A program made the translations under genes and the position numbers. 64,000 nucleotides of DNA from Pseudomonas japonica (lineage in GTDB: Bacteria; Pseudomonadota; Gammaproteobacteria; Pseudomonadales; Pseudomonadaceae), in assembly GCF_013522925.1 (NCBI RefSeq), contig NZ_JAAMQU010000010.1, positions 1 to 64,000 of the forward strand, written 5' to 3'. A model generated the notes under the pieces. It had not been told where the DNA came from and made no database searches. It saw only the letters and a program-made list of their open reading frames with translations. Shown here in pieces: positions 8,870 to 20,100 of this stretch. Every line of letters starts with the position of its first letter. The first letter of the stretch is position 1.

Positions 8870-8989
8870 GCGGTCGCGTGGCACGGCTTACCCTGAGTGG
8901 GAAGCAGAACCACAGCGCAAGCGAACGATTCACCCGCCTCGGCGCTCTGAGCAACAACGCGGCACCGCCGCCTGCTTGAGCGCCTGCCA

Positions 8990-10303
8990 ATGACCACCGC
9001 TACTGCTTCTCCCGCGCACGCCCTGCGGCGTGTCATCACTACTCCCCTGCTGTTGCTGTTCATCCTGGGCGACGTGCTCGGCGCCGGGGTATATGCCTTG
9101 GCTGGCACCATCGCCGCCCGGGTGGGCGGGGCCATCTGGGTGCCGTTGCTGATCGCGCTGTTCTTTGCCCTGCTCACTGCAGCCTCTTACGCCGAGCTGG
9201 TGACCAAATACCCCCGCGCTGGCGGCGCGGCCGTGTTCGCCGAGCGGGCCTTCGGCAAGCCGCTGCTGTCCTTTCTGGTGGGCTTTTCCATGCTGGCCGC
9301 TGGGGTTACCAGCGCTGCGGGGTTGGCCAAAGCATTTGCCGGGGACTACCTGGCCGCCTTCGTGCACTGGCCTGCCGGCTGGGTCGCGGCGGGCTTTTTG
9401 GTCGCCGTGGGGCTGCTGAATGCCCGCGGTATCAAGGAATCCCTGAGCGCGAACCTGGTAATGACGCTGGTGGAGCTCAGCGGGCTGGTGTTGGTGGTCA
9501 TCGCCGCCGCCTGGTACACAGCCAGCGGCAATGCGGAGCCGGCACGCCTGCTGGAGGTGGACGCCAACGCGCCGGCCACGGCGATACTGGGCGCCTCCTT
9601 GCTGGCGTTCTACTCCTTCGTCGGCTTCGAAACCTCGGCGAACCTGGCTGAAGAAGTTCGGGACGTGAGCCGTGTCTATCCCCGCGCACTGTTCAGCGCC
9701 CTGCTGATTGCCGGTGCCATGTACCTGCTGGTGGGTGCCGGGGCGGCGCTGGTGTTGCCGGTGGACGCGCTCAAGGCGTCCAGCGCCCCGTTAATGGAAG
9801 TGATTGCGGCCTCCGGGCTGGGCATACCGTCTCGCTGGTTCGCGGTGATCGCCTTGATTGCCGTGGCCAACGGTGCGCTGCTCACGATGATCATGGCCAG
9901 CCGGCTGGCGTACGGCATGGCGCGTGAAGGGCTGCTCCCGACTGTGCTAGGCCGGGTGCTGGCGCAACGGCGCACACCTGGCTGGGCCATTCTGGCCACA
10001 ACCGTGCTGGCCATCGCGCTTACCTTCACCAGCACGCTGGAAACCCTGGCCGAAACGGTCGTGCTGCTGTTGCTGTTCGTGTTCCTCAGCACCAACGTGG
10101 CTGTGCTGGTCCTCAAGCGCGACAAGGTAGCCACGGAGCACTTCTCGGTGCACTGGATAGTCCCTGCGTTGGCAGTGTTGTCCTGCCTGCTGCTGCTTGC
10201 CCAACAAGGGCCGGCCACCTGGCTGCGCGCGGGGCTGATGCTGGTGTTGGGGTTGATGCTGTATGGCGCGACACGCTGGGGCCGTACCCGGGCCTCACAC
10301 TAG
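8990..10303 (+). CDS. APC-superfamily amino acid permease
   Basis: A 437-residue inner-membrane transporter with about twelve hydrophobic segments. Segment 1 contains FILGDVLGAGVYALAG, the unwound helix-1 substrate motif of APC carriers. A segment near residues 205-215 reads FYSFVGFETSANLAEEVRD, the conserved FxGFE of this family. It should import an amino acid or amine with protons; which one is not visible. It converges on arfB, ending 6 bases before the full-length arfB stop. Confidence 0.86.
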   Translation: MTTATASPAHALRRVITTPLLLLFILGDVLGAGVYALAGTIAARVGGAIWVPLLIALFFALLTAASYAELVTKYPRAGGAAVFAERAFGKPLLSFLVGFSMLAAGVTSAAGLAKAFAGDYLAAFVHWPAGWVAAGFLVAVGLLNARGIKESLSANLVMTLVELSGLVLVVIAAAWYTASGNAEPARLLEVDANAPATAILGASLLAFYSFVGFETSANLAEEVRDVSRVYPRALFSALLIAGAMYLLVGAGAALVLPVDALKASSAPLMEVIAASGLGIPSRWFAVIALIAVANGALLTMIMASRLAYGMAREGLLPTVLGRVLAQRRTPGWAILATTVLAIALTFTSTLETLAETVVLLLLFVFLSTNVAVLVLKRDKVATEHFSVHWIVPALAVLSCLLLLAQQGPATWLRAGLMLVLGLMLYGATRWGRTRASH

Positions 10304-10309
10304 CGGCGC

Positions 10310-10723
10310 TCAGTAGTCTACCTTCCCCCGCCCCGCCTTGATGGTGCCGCGCTTGCCCTTGGCATCGAGGCGGCGCACTTTCGAACCGCGGGTCGGTTTG
10401 GTAGGTCAGCGGGCTTTCTCTACATGGATCGCACCCAGAATCAACTCACGCAGCCGGGCCAGAGCGTCGGCCCGGTTCTGTTCCTGGGTGCGGTACTGCT
10501 GCGCCTTGATTACCACCACGCCCTCGCTGGTGATTCGGCTGTCACGCAGCGCCAGCAGGCGCTCCTTATGAAACGCCGGTAGGGAAGATGCCTTGATGTC
10601 AAAGCGCAGGTGTACTGCGCTGGACACCTTATTCACATTCTGCCCCCCGGCACCCTGAGCACGGATGGCGCTGAGCTCTATCTCGTGGGCCGGCAGGTGA
10701 ACGGTATTGGAAATTTCAAGCAT
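10310..10723 (-). pseudogene. arfB: arfB (yaeJ) ribosome-rescue hydrolase, interrupted by in-frame TGA
   Basis: ArfB frees ribosomes stalled on mRNAs without a stop codon: its GGQ domain hydrolyses peptidyl-tRNA and its basic tail enters the empty mRNA channel. The catalytic domain is intact from MLEISNTVHLPAHEI through RAQGAGGQNVNKVSSAVHLR. At codon 106 (10406-10408) a TGA stands where relatives have Arg (EKA-R-R-PTKPT). Beyond it, the same frame runs on for 31 codons with the normal tail: PTKPTRGSKVRRL, GKRGTIKAGRGKVDY, then TGA at 10310-10312. Without readthrough, the 105-residue product lacks the tail needed for rescue. The stop is followed by C, a weak termination context. A CGA-to-TGA mutation, a sequence error and readthrough are all possible. 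Confidence 0.85.
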
Positions 10724-11050
10724 CTGGGGGTTCCGGTCTGCGAAGGCGCTACGTTGACCCACACCGCAGTTTTCAGCAAGCAGGGATCCCGACAGGCCCC
10801 TCAGGCTAAGAAGCCCGCCGCATAAACGGAACAGGTCGCGATAGGATCCGACAAACGGTTATACCGCTTATCGTCTAAATCTACGGATCTGTACTGCATC
10901 GCACCGCTGTGGAAATGCCGCGGATTCCTTGACAGCCAGTAGTTGCGGGTCGCTTGAACCGTAATAGCCTTATAGTTGACGCCATTATTTTGTCTTTTCA
11001 AACGTTAGCATGCAAAGCAACGAGGCGGCATTCTGCTATACAAGTTATGG

Positions 11051-11077
11051 ATCCACCCCCGGAGCCGGTGGATTTTT
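11051..11077 (+). terminator. Terminator-like hairpin in the adhesin leader
   Basis: ATCCACC (11051-11057) and GGTGGAT (11067-11073) form a perfect 7-bp stem around a 9-base loop, and the 3' arm runs into a tract of five T (11073-11077). It lies about 75 bases before the adhesin start codon, so if transcription begins upstream it could act as an attenuator. It could also simply end an upstream transcript. The stem is modest for an intrinsic terminator. Confidence 0.4.
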
Positions 11078-11082
11078 ACGCG

Positions 11083-11124
11083 ACCTGTGGCCTTCCGTAA
11101 GCGAAGCCACAGGTCCCGCTTACG
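11083..11124 (+). promoter_or_regulatory. Two interleaved perfect inverted repeats in the adhesin leader
   Basis: Arm A ACCTGTGGC (11083-11091) pairs perfectly with A' GCCACAGGT (11106-11114). Arm B CGTAAGCG (11096-11103) pairs perfectly with B' CGCTTACG (11117-11124). The order A-B-A'-B' means the 9-bp and 8-bp stems either exclude each other or form a pseudoknot. Only two bases join A' to B', so a full pseudoknot would be strained and alternative hairpins are more likely. The structure ends 24 bases before the adhesin start codon. As DNA, the same arms could be protein-binding palindromes. Confidence 0.6.
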
Positions 11125-11148
11125 CACAGGATCAAGGCAGGGCTGTTC

Positions 11149-14100
11149 ATGGACAACATCGTAGTCGCCGATAAAACCACCTCCGAAATTTCCAGCCGCG
11201 CCTGGGGGGACCTCCAGCTTGGCCAGCCAGGGGTGGTGCAGATCCCCGTCCCGCCTGAGCAAGTCGCTGCGGTGGCTCGAAATGGCCAGGACGCCATTGT
11301 CACCCTCAAGACTGGCGAAAGGGTCACGGTCGGCAACTTCTTCAACGCGACCGCCGAGGGCGTGCGCAGCGACATGGTGTTCCAGGGCCAGGACGGCGTG
11401 CTCTGGCAGGCGCAATACAGCGCCGAAGCGTTCAACGGCTTCACATTTACTGAGCTGCCCTCGATCGATACGTTGCTGGCCGGTGCCGGGGTGGTGGGCA
11501 GTGCTACACCGGAATGGGCAATCGCCGGGCTGGGTGCATTGGGCGCAGGCGGCGCCACGGCGGCGGCTACCGGTGGGTTGGCCAATAGCGGTGGTGGTGG
11601 AGGTGGCGGCGCAGCGCCGGCCGATACCACAGCGCCCGACGCGCCGGGGTCCCTGGGACTGAGCAGTGACGGCCTGACCTTGAGCGGGCTGGGCGAAGCC
11701 GGCGCCACGGTCACGGTCAACGATGCCTTCGGCAACCGGCTGGGCAGCGGTGTCGCAGGTGCGGACGGCCGTTTCGCGGTTGTACTCACCTCCCCCCAAT
11801 TGAATGGCGAAACGGTCACGGTGGTACAGGTCGATGCGGCGGGGAATGCTTCCCCACCTGCCAACCTGGTGGCCAGCGACGTCACTGCGCCGAGCGTGCC
11901 GGTGAATCTGGTGCTGGACGCTACGTTGAGCGTGCTCACCGGAACTACTGAAGCCGGTGCGACGGTGACCGTGCGCGACGCCAACGGCACCGTGCTTGGG
12001 ACGGGCGTGGCCGCGGCGGACGGCACTTTCAGCCTGGCCCTGGCGCCCGCACCGGGTGCCGGAGCGGCGCTAAGCGTCAACGCTACGGACCCGGCGGGCA
12101 ATACCTCCGCCGATGCCAGCCTTAATGCGCCCGCCGCACCGCCACCGCCAGATACCACCGCGCCCCTCGCGGCGACCGATGTGGCCATCAGCGGGGACGG
12201 CACCCTGCTCAGCGGCCGAGGCGAGCCCGGCGCCGTGGTTACGGTATTCGACCCGGTCGGCAATGTGCTGGCCACTGGTACCGTGGCGGCCGACGGCACC
12301 TTCGACCTTCCGGTGGTGCCGGGCATCATCAGTGGCCAGGTGCTGCAGCTCACCCTCACCGACGCCGCGGGCAATGTCTCCCCCAATTTGCCGATCCAGG
12401 CGCCGGACCTGTCCCAGCCGGCACCGCCCAGCAACCTGGTGATCAGCGCCGACGGCCTCAGCCTGACCGGTACGGCCCGGCCGGGCGCGCGGGTGCTGGT
12501 GCGCAACACCAGCGGCCAGGTGGTGGGTTCCGGGCGCAGCGCCCTGGATGGCAGCTTCACCATCGCGCTCGATGCGGCATACACAAACGGCCAGGTATTC
12601 GACGTCACCGCCGCCGATGGCAACGGCAACAGTTCGGCGCAGGCCGTGGTCACGGCGCCCGATTCAACCGTGCCGGGCGCTGTGACCGACCTGGCGGTGA
12701 GCAGTGACGGGCTGGCGCTTTCCGGGCAGGGTGAGGCCGGGGCCACGGTCACCGTCACCAACGCCTCAGGTACTGTGCTTTCCACCGGAACCGTGGCCGC
12801 CAACGGTACTTTCGTATTGGCGCTGAGCCCCGCCGCTGCCGTGGCCGCCACGCTTACCGTGCGCCAGGCCGACCCCGCAGGCAACCTGTCGCCCGACGCC
12901 ACAACCAGCGTGCCGGCAGCCGCCCCGGTGACTCCGGCCGCGCTGGTGGTGACTACCGATGGCCTGACCGTGGCCGGCACCGCCACCCCCGGCGCCACGG
13001 TGGAAGTGCGTGCCGCCGACGGGACGTTGCTGGGGAGTGCCGTGGTTGCCCCGGACGGCACCTTCAGCGTGACGCTGGGCAGTGCTCAGTTGGACGGCCA
13101 GTTGCTGGACGTCGCACTGCTCGATAGCAACGCCACCCCTTCAGTCACCGCGATCCTTGCGGCGCCGGACACCACGGCGCCAGCCGCCGCTACCGACCTT
13201 GCAATCAACCCCAACGGGGCCTTGCTCAGTGGCCGCGGCGAAGTCGGCGCCCTGGTGACCGTCCGTGATGCGAACGGCACCGTGGTAGGCACGGCTACGG
13301 TGAACACCGTGGGCAGCTTCGCCGTGGCGCTGAACCCCGTTCAGATCGACGGTCAGGCATTGCAGGTAACCCTCGACGACGCGGCGGGTAACGGCTCGGC
13401 GGCCAACGGCATCACCGCGCCGGACGTCAACGGCCCCCTGCTACCCGAAGCGCTGGCGCTCGACGTGACGGGAACGCTGTTGAGCGGGCAAGGCGAGGCC
13501 GGCTCGACGGTCAGCGTCCGCGACGCCAATGGCACAGTGCTGGGCAGCGCGGTGGCCGACGCCGATGGCCGCTTCGAAGTGACCCTGGCAAGCGCCCAGA
13601 TCAACGGCCAGGCCTTGCAGGTAAGCGCCGTGAATGCTGCGGGGCTCGCCTCCGGGGCCGCACCGTTCACCGCGCCGGACATTGCCCCACCTGCGGCGGT
13701 CACAAACCTTCAGGTCAATGCCCAGGGCCTGGTACTCACCGGCAGCGGCGAAGCAGGCGCTACTGTGACGGTGCTGGATGCCAGCGGCAACCCGCTGGGC
13801 ACCGCACTGGTGGCTCCCGACGGCAGCTTCAGCGTTACGCTGAGCAGCCCGCAAGTGGCGGCTGAAAACCTGACGGTATGGGCTACCGATGCCGCCGGCA
13901 ACATCGGCAGCGGAGTGCCTTTGACCGCGCCGGACGCTACCCCGCCGGCCGCCCTCAGCAACCTGGCGATTTCGGCCAACGGCAGCCTGGTCAGCGGTAA
14001 CGGCGAAGTTGGCGCAACGGTCACTGTGAGCGATACCGGCGGCAATGCCCTGGGCACCGCTGTGGTCGGCGCCAATGGCCGCTTCGAAGTGACGCTGGGC

Positions 14101-17100
14101 ACAGCCCAGGTGAACGGCGAGACGCTCAATGTGAGCCAGGCCGATGCGGCCGGCAATGCCACTGCGCCAGCGCCCTTGACCGCGCCGGACATCGTGGCAC
14201 CTGCAGCGCCGACTACGCTCACGTTCGCCAGCGACGGTAGTAGCCTCAGCGGCCAGGGCGAAGCGTTCGCAACCGTTCGGGTACGCAGCCTGGGCGGTAC
14301 GTTGCTGGGCTTTACTACCGTCAACGCTGACGGCAGCTTCAGCGTCACGCTCACCCCCGCCCAACTCAATGGGCAGGCCGTGCAGGTGGAACAGCAAGAC
14401 GTCGCCGGCAACCTTTCTACCCTCATCAGCACCACCGCGCCGGACACTTCTCCTCCCGACGACGTCGATAACCTGCTACTTAGCGGCAATGGCGCCACCC
14501 TGACGGGCACCGGCGAAGCAGGCGCCCGCGTAACCGTGAGCAATGCCACGGGCACAGCCCTGGGCACTGGCACCGTAGATGTGAATGGCAACTTCAGCGT
14601 TATCCTGACCCCGGCCCAGTTGAACGGCCAGGTGCTGACCGTGACCCAGGCCGATGCCATAGGCAATACGTCGGGGCCGGTCACGGTTACCGCGAGCGAT
14701 ATCACCGCGCCGGCCGCCCCGACCGGGCTGGGTGTGGATGCTACCGGGCTGGTGCTCAACGGCACGGCTGAACCCAACGCCGACATCGAAGTACGCGATG
14801 CCGACGGCGCCCTGTTGGGCAGCGGCAGCGCCGACAATAACGGCGCATTCTCGATCACGTTGAACACCGCCCAGCTGAACGCTGAGGCGCTGCAGGTGAC
14901 CGCCGCCGATGCCGACGGCAACGTTTCACAATCGGCTGGCATCAGCGCGCCCGACACCACCGCGCCGATAGACGTGAGAAACCTGGCGATCAGCCCGGAT
15001 GGCACTACCCTCTCCGGGGTTGGCGAAGCCGGTGCCATCGTACGCGTGACCAACGCCGCCAACGTGCTGTTGGGCACCACAACTGTGGGCCCTGACGGGG
15101 TATTCACCCTTACCCTCACCCCCGCAGCCACGGCCGCGGACGTACTCACCGTAAGTGAAGCCGACCTGACCGGGAACGCCTCCGGTGCCGTTACGCTGGC
15201 CGGCCCCAACGGCACGCAGGTCACCACCCCTGCCAACCTGGCGCTGTCCAGCGATGGCTACACCCTTACCGGCACGGGCCTGGCGGGCACCACGGTAAAC
15301 GTGACCGATGCCAGCGGCAGCAGCTTGGGCACCGCGCTGGTGGGCAGCGCGGGCACCTTCCGCTTGCTGATGCGCAGCGCTCAACTTAACGGCCAGCTGC
15401 TCCACGTTACCGCCAGCGACGCCAATGGCACCACCTCGGTGGCCACCTCTCTTGTCGCCGCCGACGCGACTGCCCCGGATGCACCGTTGAGCCTGGCCAG
15501 CGCCAGCGGCGGCAGCGTAATTACCGGGCGCGGCGAAGCGGGCGCTACCGTTACCGTGAGCGATGCCAGCGCAACCGTGCTCGGCACCGGCGTGGTTGCC
15601 GGTAACGGCGCCTTTACCGTGGCGATCAACCCGGCGCAGCTCAACGGCCAGGTGCTGACCGTGGTGCAGACCGACGCCGCCGGCAATGTCTCGCAAACCA
15701 ACACGCTCGTAACCGCAGACCTGCAAGGGCCGGCAGCCGCCACAGGTCTGGCGGTGAACACCTACGGCACCGTGGTCAGCGGGCTGGGCGAAGCCGGGTC
15801 CACCGCTACCGTGCGTGACGCCGCCGGCACGGTGCTGGCCACCGGCACGGTCAACCAGAGCGGTGTGTTTCAGGTCACCCTGCCGATTGCCCAGAACACC
15901 GGCGAGGCGCTCACGGTTCAGCTCACCGATGCCGCAGGCAACGTGTCCCCGGCGGCTACGGTTGGCACGCCCGACAACACCGCCCCCGGCACGGTCACGG
16001 GGCTGTTGATCAGTGCCGACGGCAGCAGCCTTTCCGGGGTGGGAGAGCCTGGCGCCACCGTTGCCGTACAAACCGCCAACGGTACCGTGCTGGGGACCGG
16101 GCCGGTGGACCCCAACGGGGTCTTCACGGTCACGCTCAACCCTGCCCCGCTCAATGGCGAAACCCTGGACATCACCCAGACCGACGCCAGTGGCAACCCC
16201 TCGGTTGCGGCCAACCTCCTCGCCCCGGACATCAGCCCGCCTGCCGCGCTCAGCGGTGTGACCATCAACGCGGACGGCGTAACGGTCACCGGCCATGGCG
16301 AGCCCGGCGCCACGGTGTACGTGCGTGCCGTGGATGGCACCGTGCTGGGCACAGGCCTTGTAGCCAGCAACGGCGCCTTCAACGTGACCTTGGGTACCGC
16401 GCAACTGAATGCCCAGGTGTTGACCGTGAACCAGGAAGACCCGCCCGGCAACGAAGGGCCGGCGGCGAACCTGACAGCCCCAGACACCACAGCGCCGGCC
16501 AGCCCCAGTGACCTGGCGCTCAATGGCAGCGGCTTGCAAGTGAGCGGCCGTGCGGAAGCCGGCTCGGTGGTCACCCTGCGCGATGCCCAAGGGAACGTAC
16601 TGGGCAGCGCTGCTACTGCTGCCAATGGGCTGTTCGTCGCTACCCTGAATGCGCCGCAGCTCAATGGCCAGGCATTGACAGTGACGGCCAGCGATGCCGC
16701 CGGCAACCTGTCAGCACCGGCGCCATTGGTAGCCGCAGACATCACAGCCCCCGCAGCGGTAAGCGGCCTGGCCGTTTCCACCGATGGCGCCACGCTGACC
16801 GGGCTGGGCGAAGCCGGATCGACCGTCACGGCCACCGCCACCGACGGTACCGTGCTGGGCAGCACCACGGTGGGCAGCGATGGCCGCTTCACCCTGGGTA
16901 TAACGCCCGCCGCCACGATCGGGGACACTGTGGCAGTCACCGCCTCGGATGCCGCCGGCAACGCTGCCATCAGCATCCCGGTGATCGCGCCTGGGCCGCT
17001 GGCCCCCAACGTGGCCAGCAACCTGACGCTGAGCAGCGACGGCCTCACCGTGCAAGGCAGTGCCGACCCTGGGAGCCTGGTGCGGGTATACAGCGCCAGC

Positions 17101-20100
17101 GGGCAATTGCTCGGCACCGGGCTTGCAGGCAGCGATGGCGCCTTCACCGCGCCGTTGACAGCCGGGCAGCTCAACGGCGAAGCCCTGACGGTAATTGCCA
17201 CGTCCACGGACGGCATCAATGCCGCACCGGCCGACCTGCTGGCGGCCGATGTGACAGCACCTGCCGCTGTCACCACCTTCAACCTCGCCCAGGACGGCGC
17301 TTCGTTGACCGGTTTCGCCGAAGCCGGGGCCAGGTTGCGAGTACTGGCCCAGGGTGGGCTGATTCTTGGCACCACCACCGTGGGCGCCGACGGCACCTTC
17401 GCGGTTACGCTGGTGCCGGCGCAGCTGGCTGGGCAATTGCTCACCCTCAGCCAGCTGGACGTGGCCGGCAATGAATCGCTGACCACCACCTTCCTCGCCC
17501 CTGACCTGGTGGCGCCCACCGTAGCGACCGGTCTGGCGTTGAGCCCGGACGGCGCCCTGCTGACCGGTACGGGGGAAGCCGGCGCCACGGTCAACGTGCT
17601 GGATGCCAGCGGCACCGTTCTGGGCACGGGCACTGTGCGCCTGGACGGCACCTTCCAGCTGGCCCTGATACCGGCCCAGGCCAACGGCCAGGTATTGTCA
17701 GTAACCTTGACCGACGCAGCGGGCAACGCCTCCCTGCCCGCCACGCTTACCGCGGTCGACTCTACCGCTCCAGGGGCGGTATCAGCGTTGGCGATAGGCG
17801 CCGATGGCGCGAGCATCAGCGGGCGCGGCGAAGCGGGCTCCATCGTCACGGTCGCGGATGCCGACGGCAATGTGCTGGGCACCGCCACGGTGGGCAGCAC
17901 GGGCGCCTTCAGCCTGGTGCTGGGCACGCCGCTGCTCAATGCTCAGGTACTGACCGTCACCCAGGCCGATGCGGCGGGCAATGTGTCCCCGATCGCCAAC
18001 CTGACCACGGTGGACCTCACCGCCCCCGATGTACTGACCAACGTGGCGATCAACGCCGCGGGTGCGGTGGTGAGCGGCAGGGGCGAAGCCGGTGCGACTG
18101 TGACCGTTCGCGACGCCGCCGGCACGCTGCTGGGCAGCACGGTGGTGTTTGCCAACGGCAGCTTCGTAGTGGCGCTAACCCCGCCGCAGATCGACAACCA
18201 GGCGCTTACCGTGCAGCAGGCGGACCCGCCCGGGAACATCAGCCAGCCGGTACAGATCGCGGCACCGGACCTTACCCCGCCCAACCTGGCCACCAACCTT
18301 GCCCTCAACAGCACCGGCGACCAGCTCAGCGGCACTGGCGAGCCGTTAGCCAGCGTGCGCATCACCCTGGCCGATGGCAGCGTGGTAGGCACCGGCAACG
18401 TGGACGCCACCGGCAATTTTCTCATCACCCTCACCAACCCGGCGGTCAACGGCGAAGCCCTGCTGGTGCGGCTGGGCGACGCGGCGGGCAATCTTTCGCC
18501 CATTGCCACCCTGAGCGCGCCGGACATCACCCCACCGGCCGCCGTCGCCAACCTGCTGATCGACGCCGCGGGCGCCGTGCTTACCGGCACTGGCGAGCCC
18601 GGCGCTACCTTGGTGGTAAGCAACGCCAACGGCGATACCCTGGCATTGGGCACGGTTGCCGCCGACGGCACCTTTGCCGTGGCCTTGACCACGCCGCAGC
18701 TCAATGGCCAGCAGCTGAGCGTGGTCCAACAGGATGCCACCGGTAACCCGTCTACCTCAGCCGGGTTGAACGCGCCCGACCTCACCCCGCCGGCTGCGCC
18801 GACGGTCGCCACCCTGACGCCGGACGGCCTGACCCTCAGCGGTAACGGGGAAGCCCGCGCCGTGATTCAGGTGAGTGCCGCCGACGGCACCGCCCTGGGC
18901 ACAACCACGGTCAACGCCGCCGGCACCTGGAGCCTTACCCTGGGCAGCGCCCAGCGCAATGGCGAGCTGCTGACGGTGACCCAGACCGACACTGCCAACA
19001 ACACCTCGCCCGCCCTGCCCTATCAAGCCGCAGACAGCACAGCGGCGGGAGCGGTCAGCAACCTGGCGATCAACGCCGATGGCCTGCTGCTGACCGGCCT
19101 CGCCGAGGCCGGCGCGGTGGTGAGTGTGAGCAGTGCCAACGGTACCCTGCTGGGCACCGCCACCGCAGGGATCGATGGCCGTTTTGCCTTTACCCTGCCA
19201 GCCGCGCAGTTGAACGGCGAAACACTCAGCGTGGTGCAGACCGATGCCGCGCTCAACACCTCGACAGCGGCCAGCGTAACAGCGCCGGACATTACCGGTC
19301 CGGCAGCCCCGACCATCACCAGCCTTACCGGCAACGGCACCGTTTTGGCGGGTACCGCGGAAGCGCTGAGCACGGTCACGGTGCTGGCCGCCGATGGCAG
19401 CACGCTGGGCAGCACCACCGCAGATGCCAATGGCCTCTACAGCATTACTTTGAACCCAGCCCAGGCCAACGGCGAAACCATCAGCGTGGTCGCCACAGAC
19501 GTGATCGGCAACGCATCCCTGCCGTTGCCGTATGTAGTGGCGGACATCACCGCCCCAGCGGCGGTCAGCGACCTGGCGGTCAGCAACGACTACACCACCC
19601 TGGCGGGCCGCGGCGAGCCGAACGCGGTAGTGACCGTGACCCTCGGTGGCGCCTCGCTGGGCACGGCCACCGTCGACGCCAACGGTGCCTTCGTGATCAC
19701 CCTTACCGGCCCGATCGCCGCGGCGGATGTATTGAGCGTGGTGCAGCGGGACGTGGCCGGCAACCCGGCAACCGCCGCCACCCTCACCGTTGCAGCCGTG
19801 CCGCCACCCCCGGCCCCCACTGCGCTGGTACTGGCCGGCGATGGCGCCTCCCTGGCCGGTACTGCCACGGCGGGCAGCCTGGTGAAGGTCTATGGCGCCA
19901 CCGGCACCTTGCTGGGCAGCGCCACCGCGGCAGGCGATGGCAGTTTCAACGTGTCGCTCTCCTCGCCACAAACCAACGGGCAGGTGCTTGGCGTCACCGC
20001 CAGCACCCAGGCCGGCGGCGAGTCCATACCGGCAGCGGTGACGGCAGCCGACACCACGGCCCCAGTCGCCCTCACTGATGTAGCCATCAATGGCACCGGC

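Larger units (their letters stand above)
10724..11148. promoter_or_regulatory. Intergenic leader and promoter region upstream of the giant adhesin gene
   Basis: About 425 bases without a credible gene, and noticeably more AT-rich than the surroundings at about 10840-11045. It must hold the adhesin promoter, but I could not pick a convincing -35/-10 pair; TTGACA at about 10929 and TTGACG at about 10977 are candidates for -35 elements. Three GGATCC palindromes occur (10784, 10844, 11049). The last 100 bases carry a terminator-like hairpin and two interleaved inverted repeats, listed separately. Confidence 0.55.

Noticed and set aside
10801..11001. Small minus-strand open frame in the adhesin leader
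   Set aside because: Its sequence has no codon bias or ribosome site and overlaps the AT-rich promoter region; insufficient support for a gene.
11076..13061. Long minus-strand open frames across the adhesin repeats (also 14926-16590, 15918-17939, 20596-22287)
   Set aside because: They are periodic Ala/Ser/Thr/Val-rich or Gly/His-rich mirrors of the repeat DNA with no domain character.
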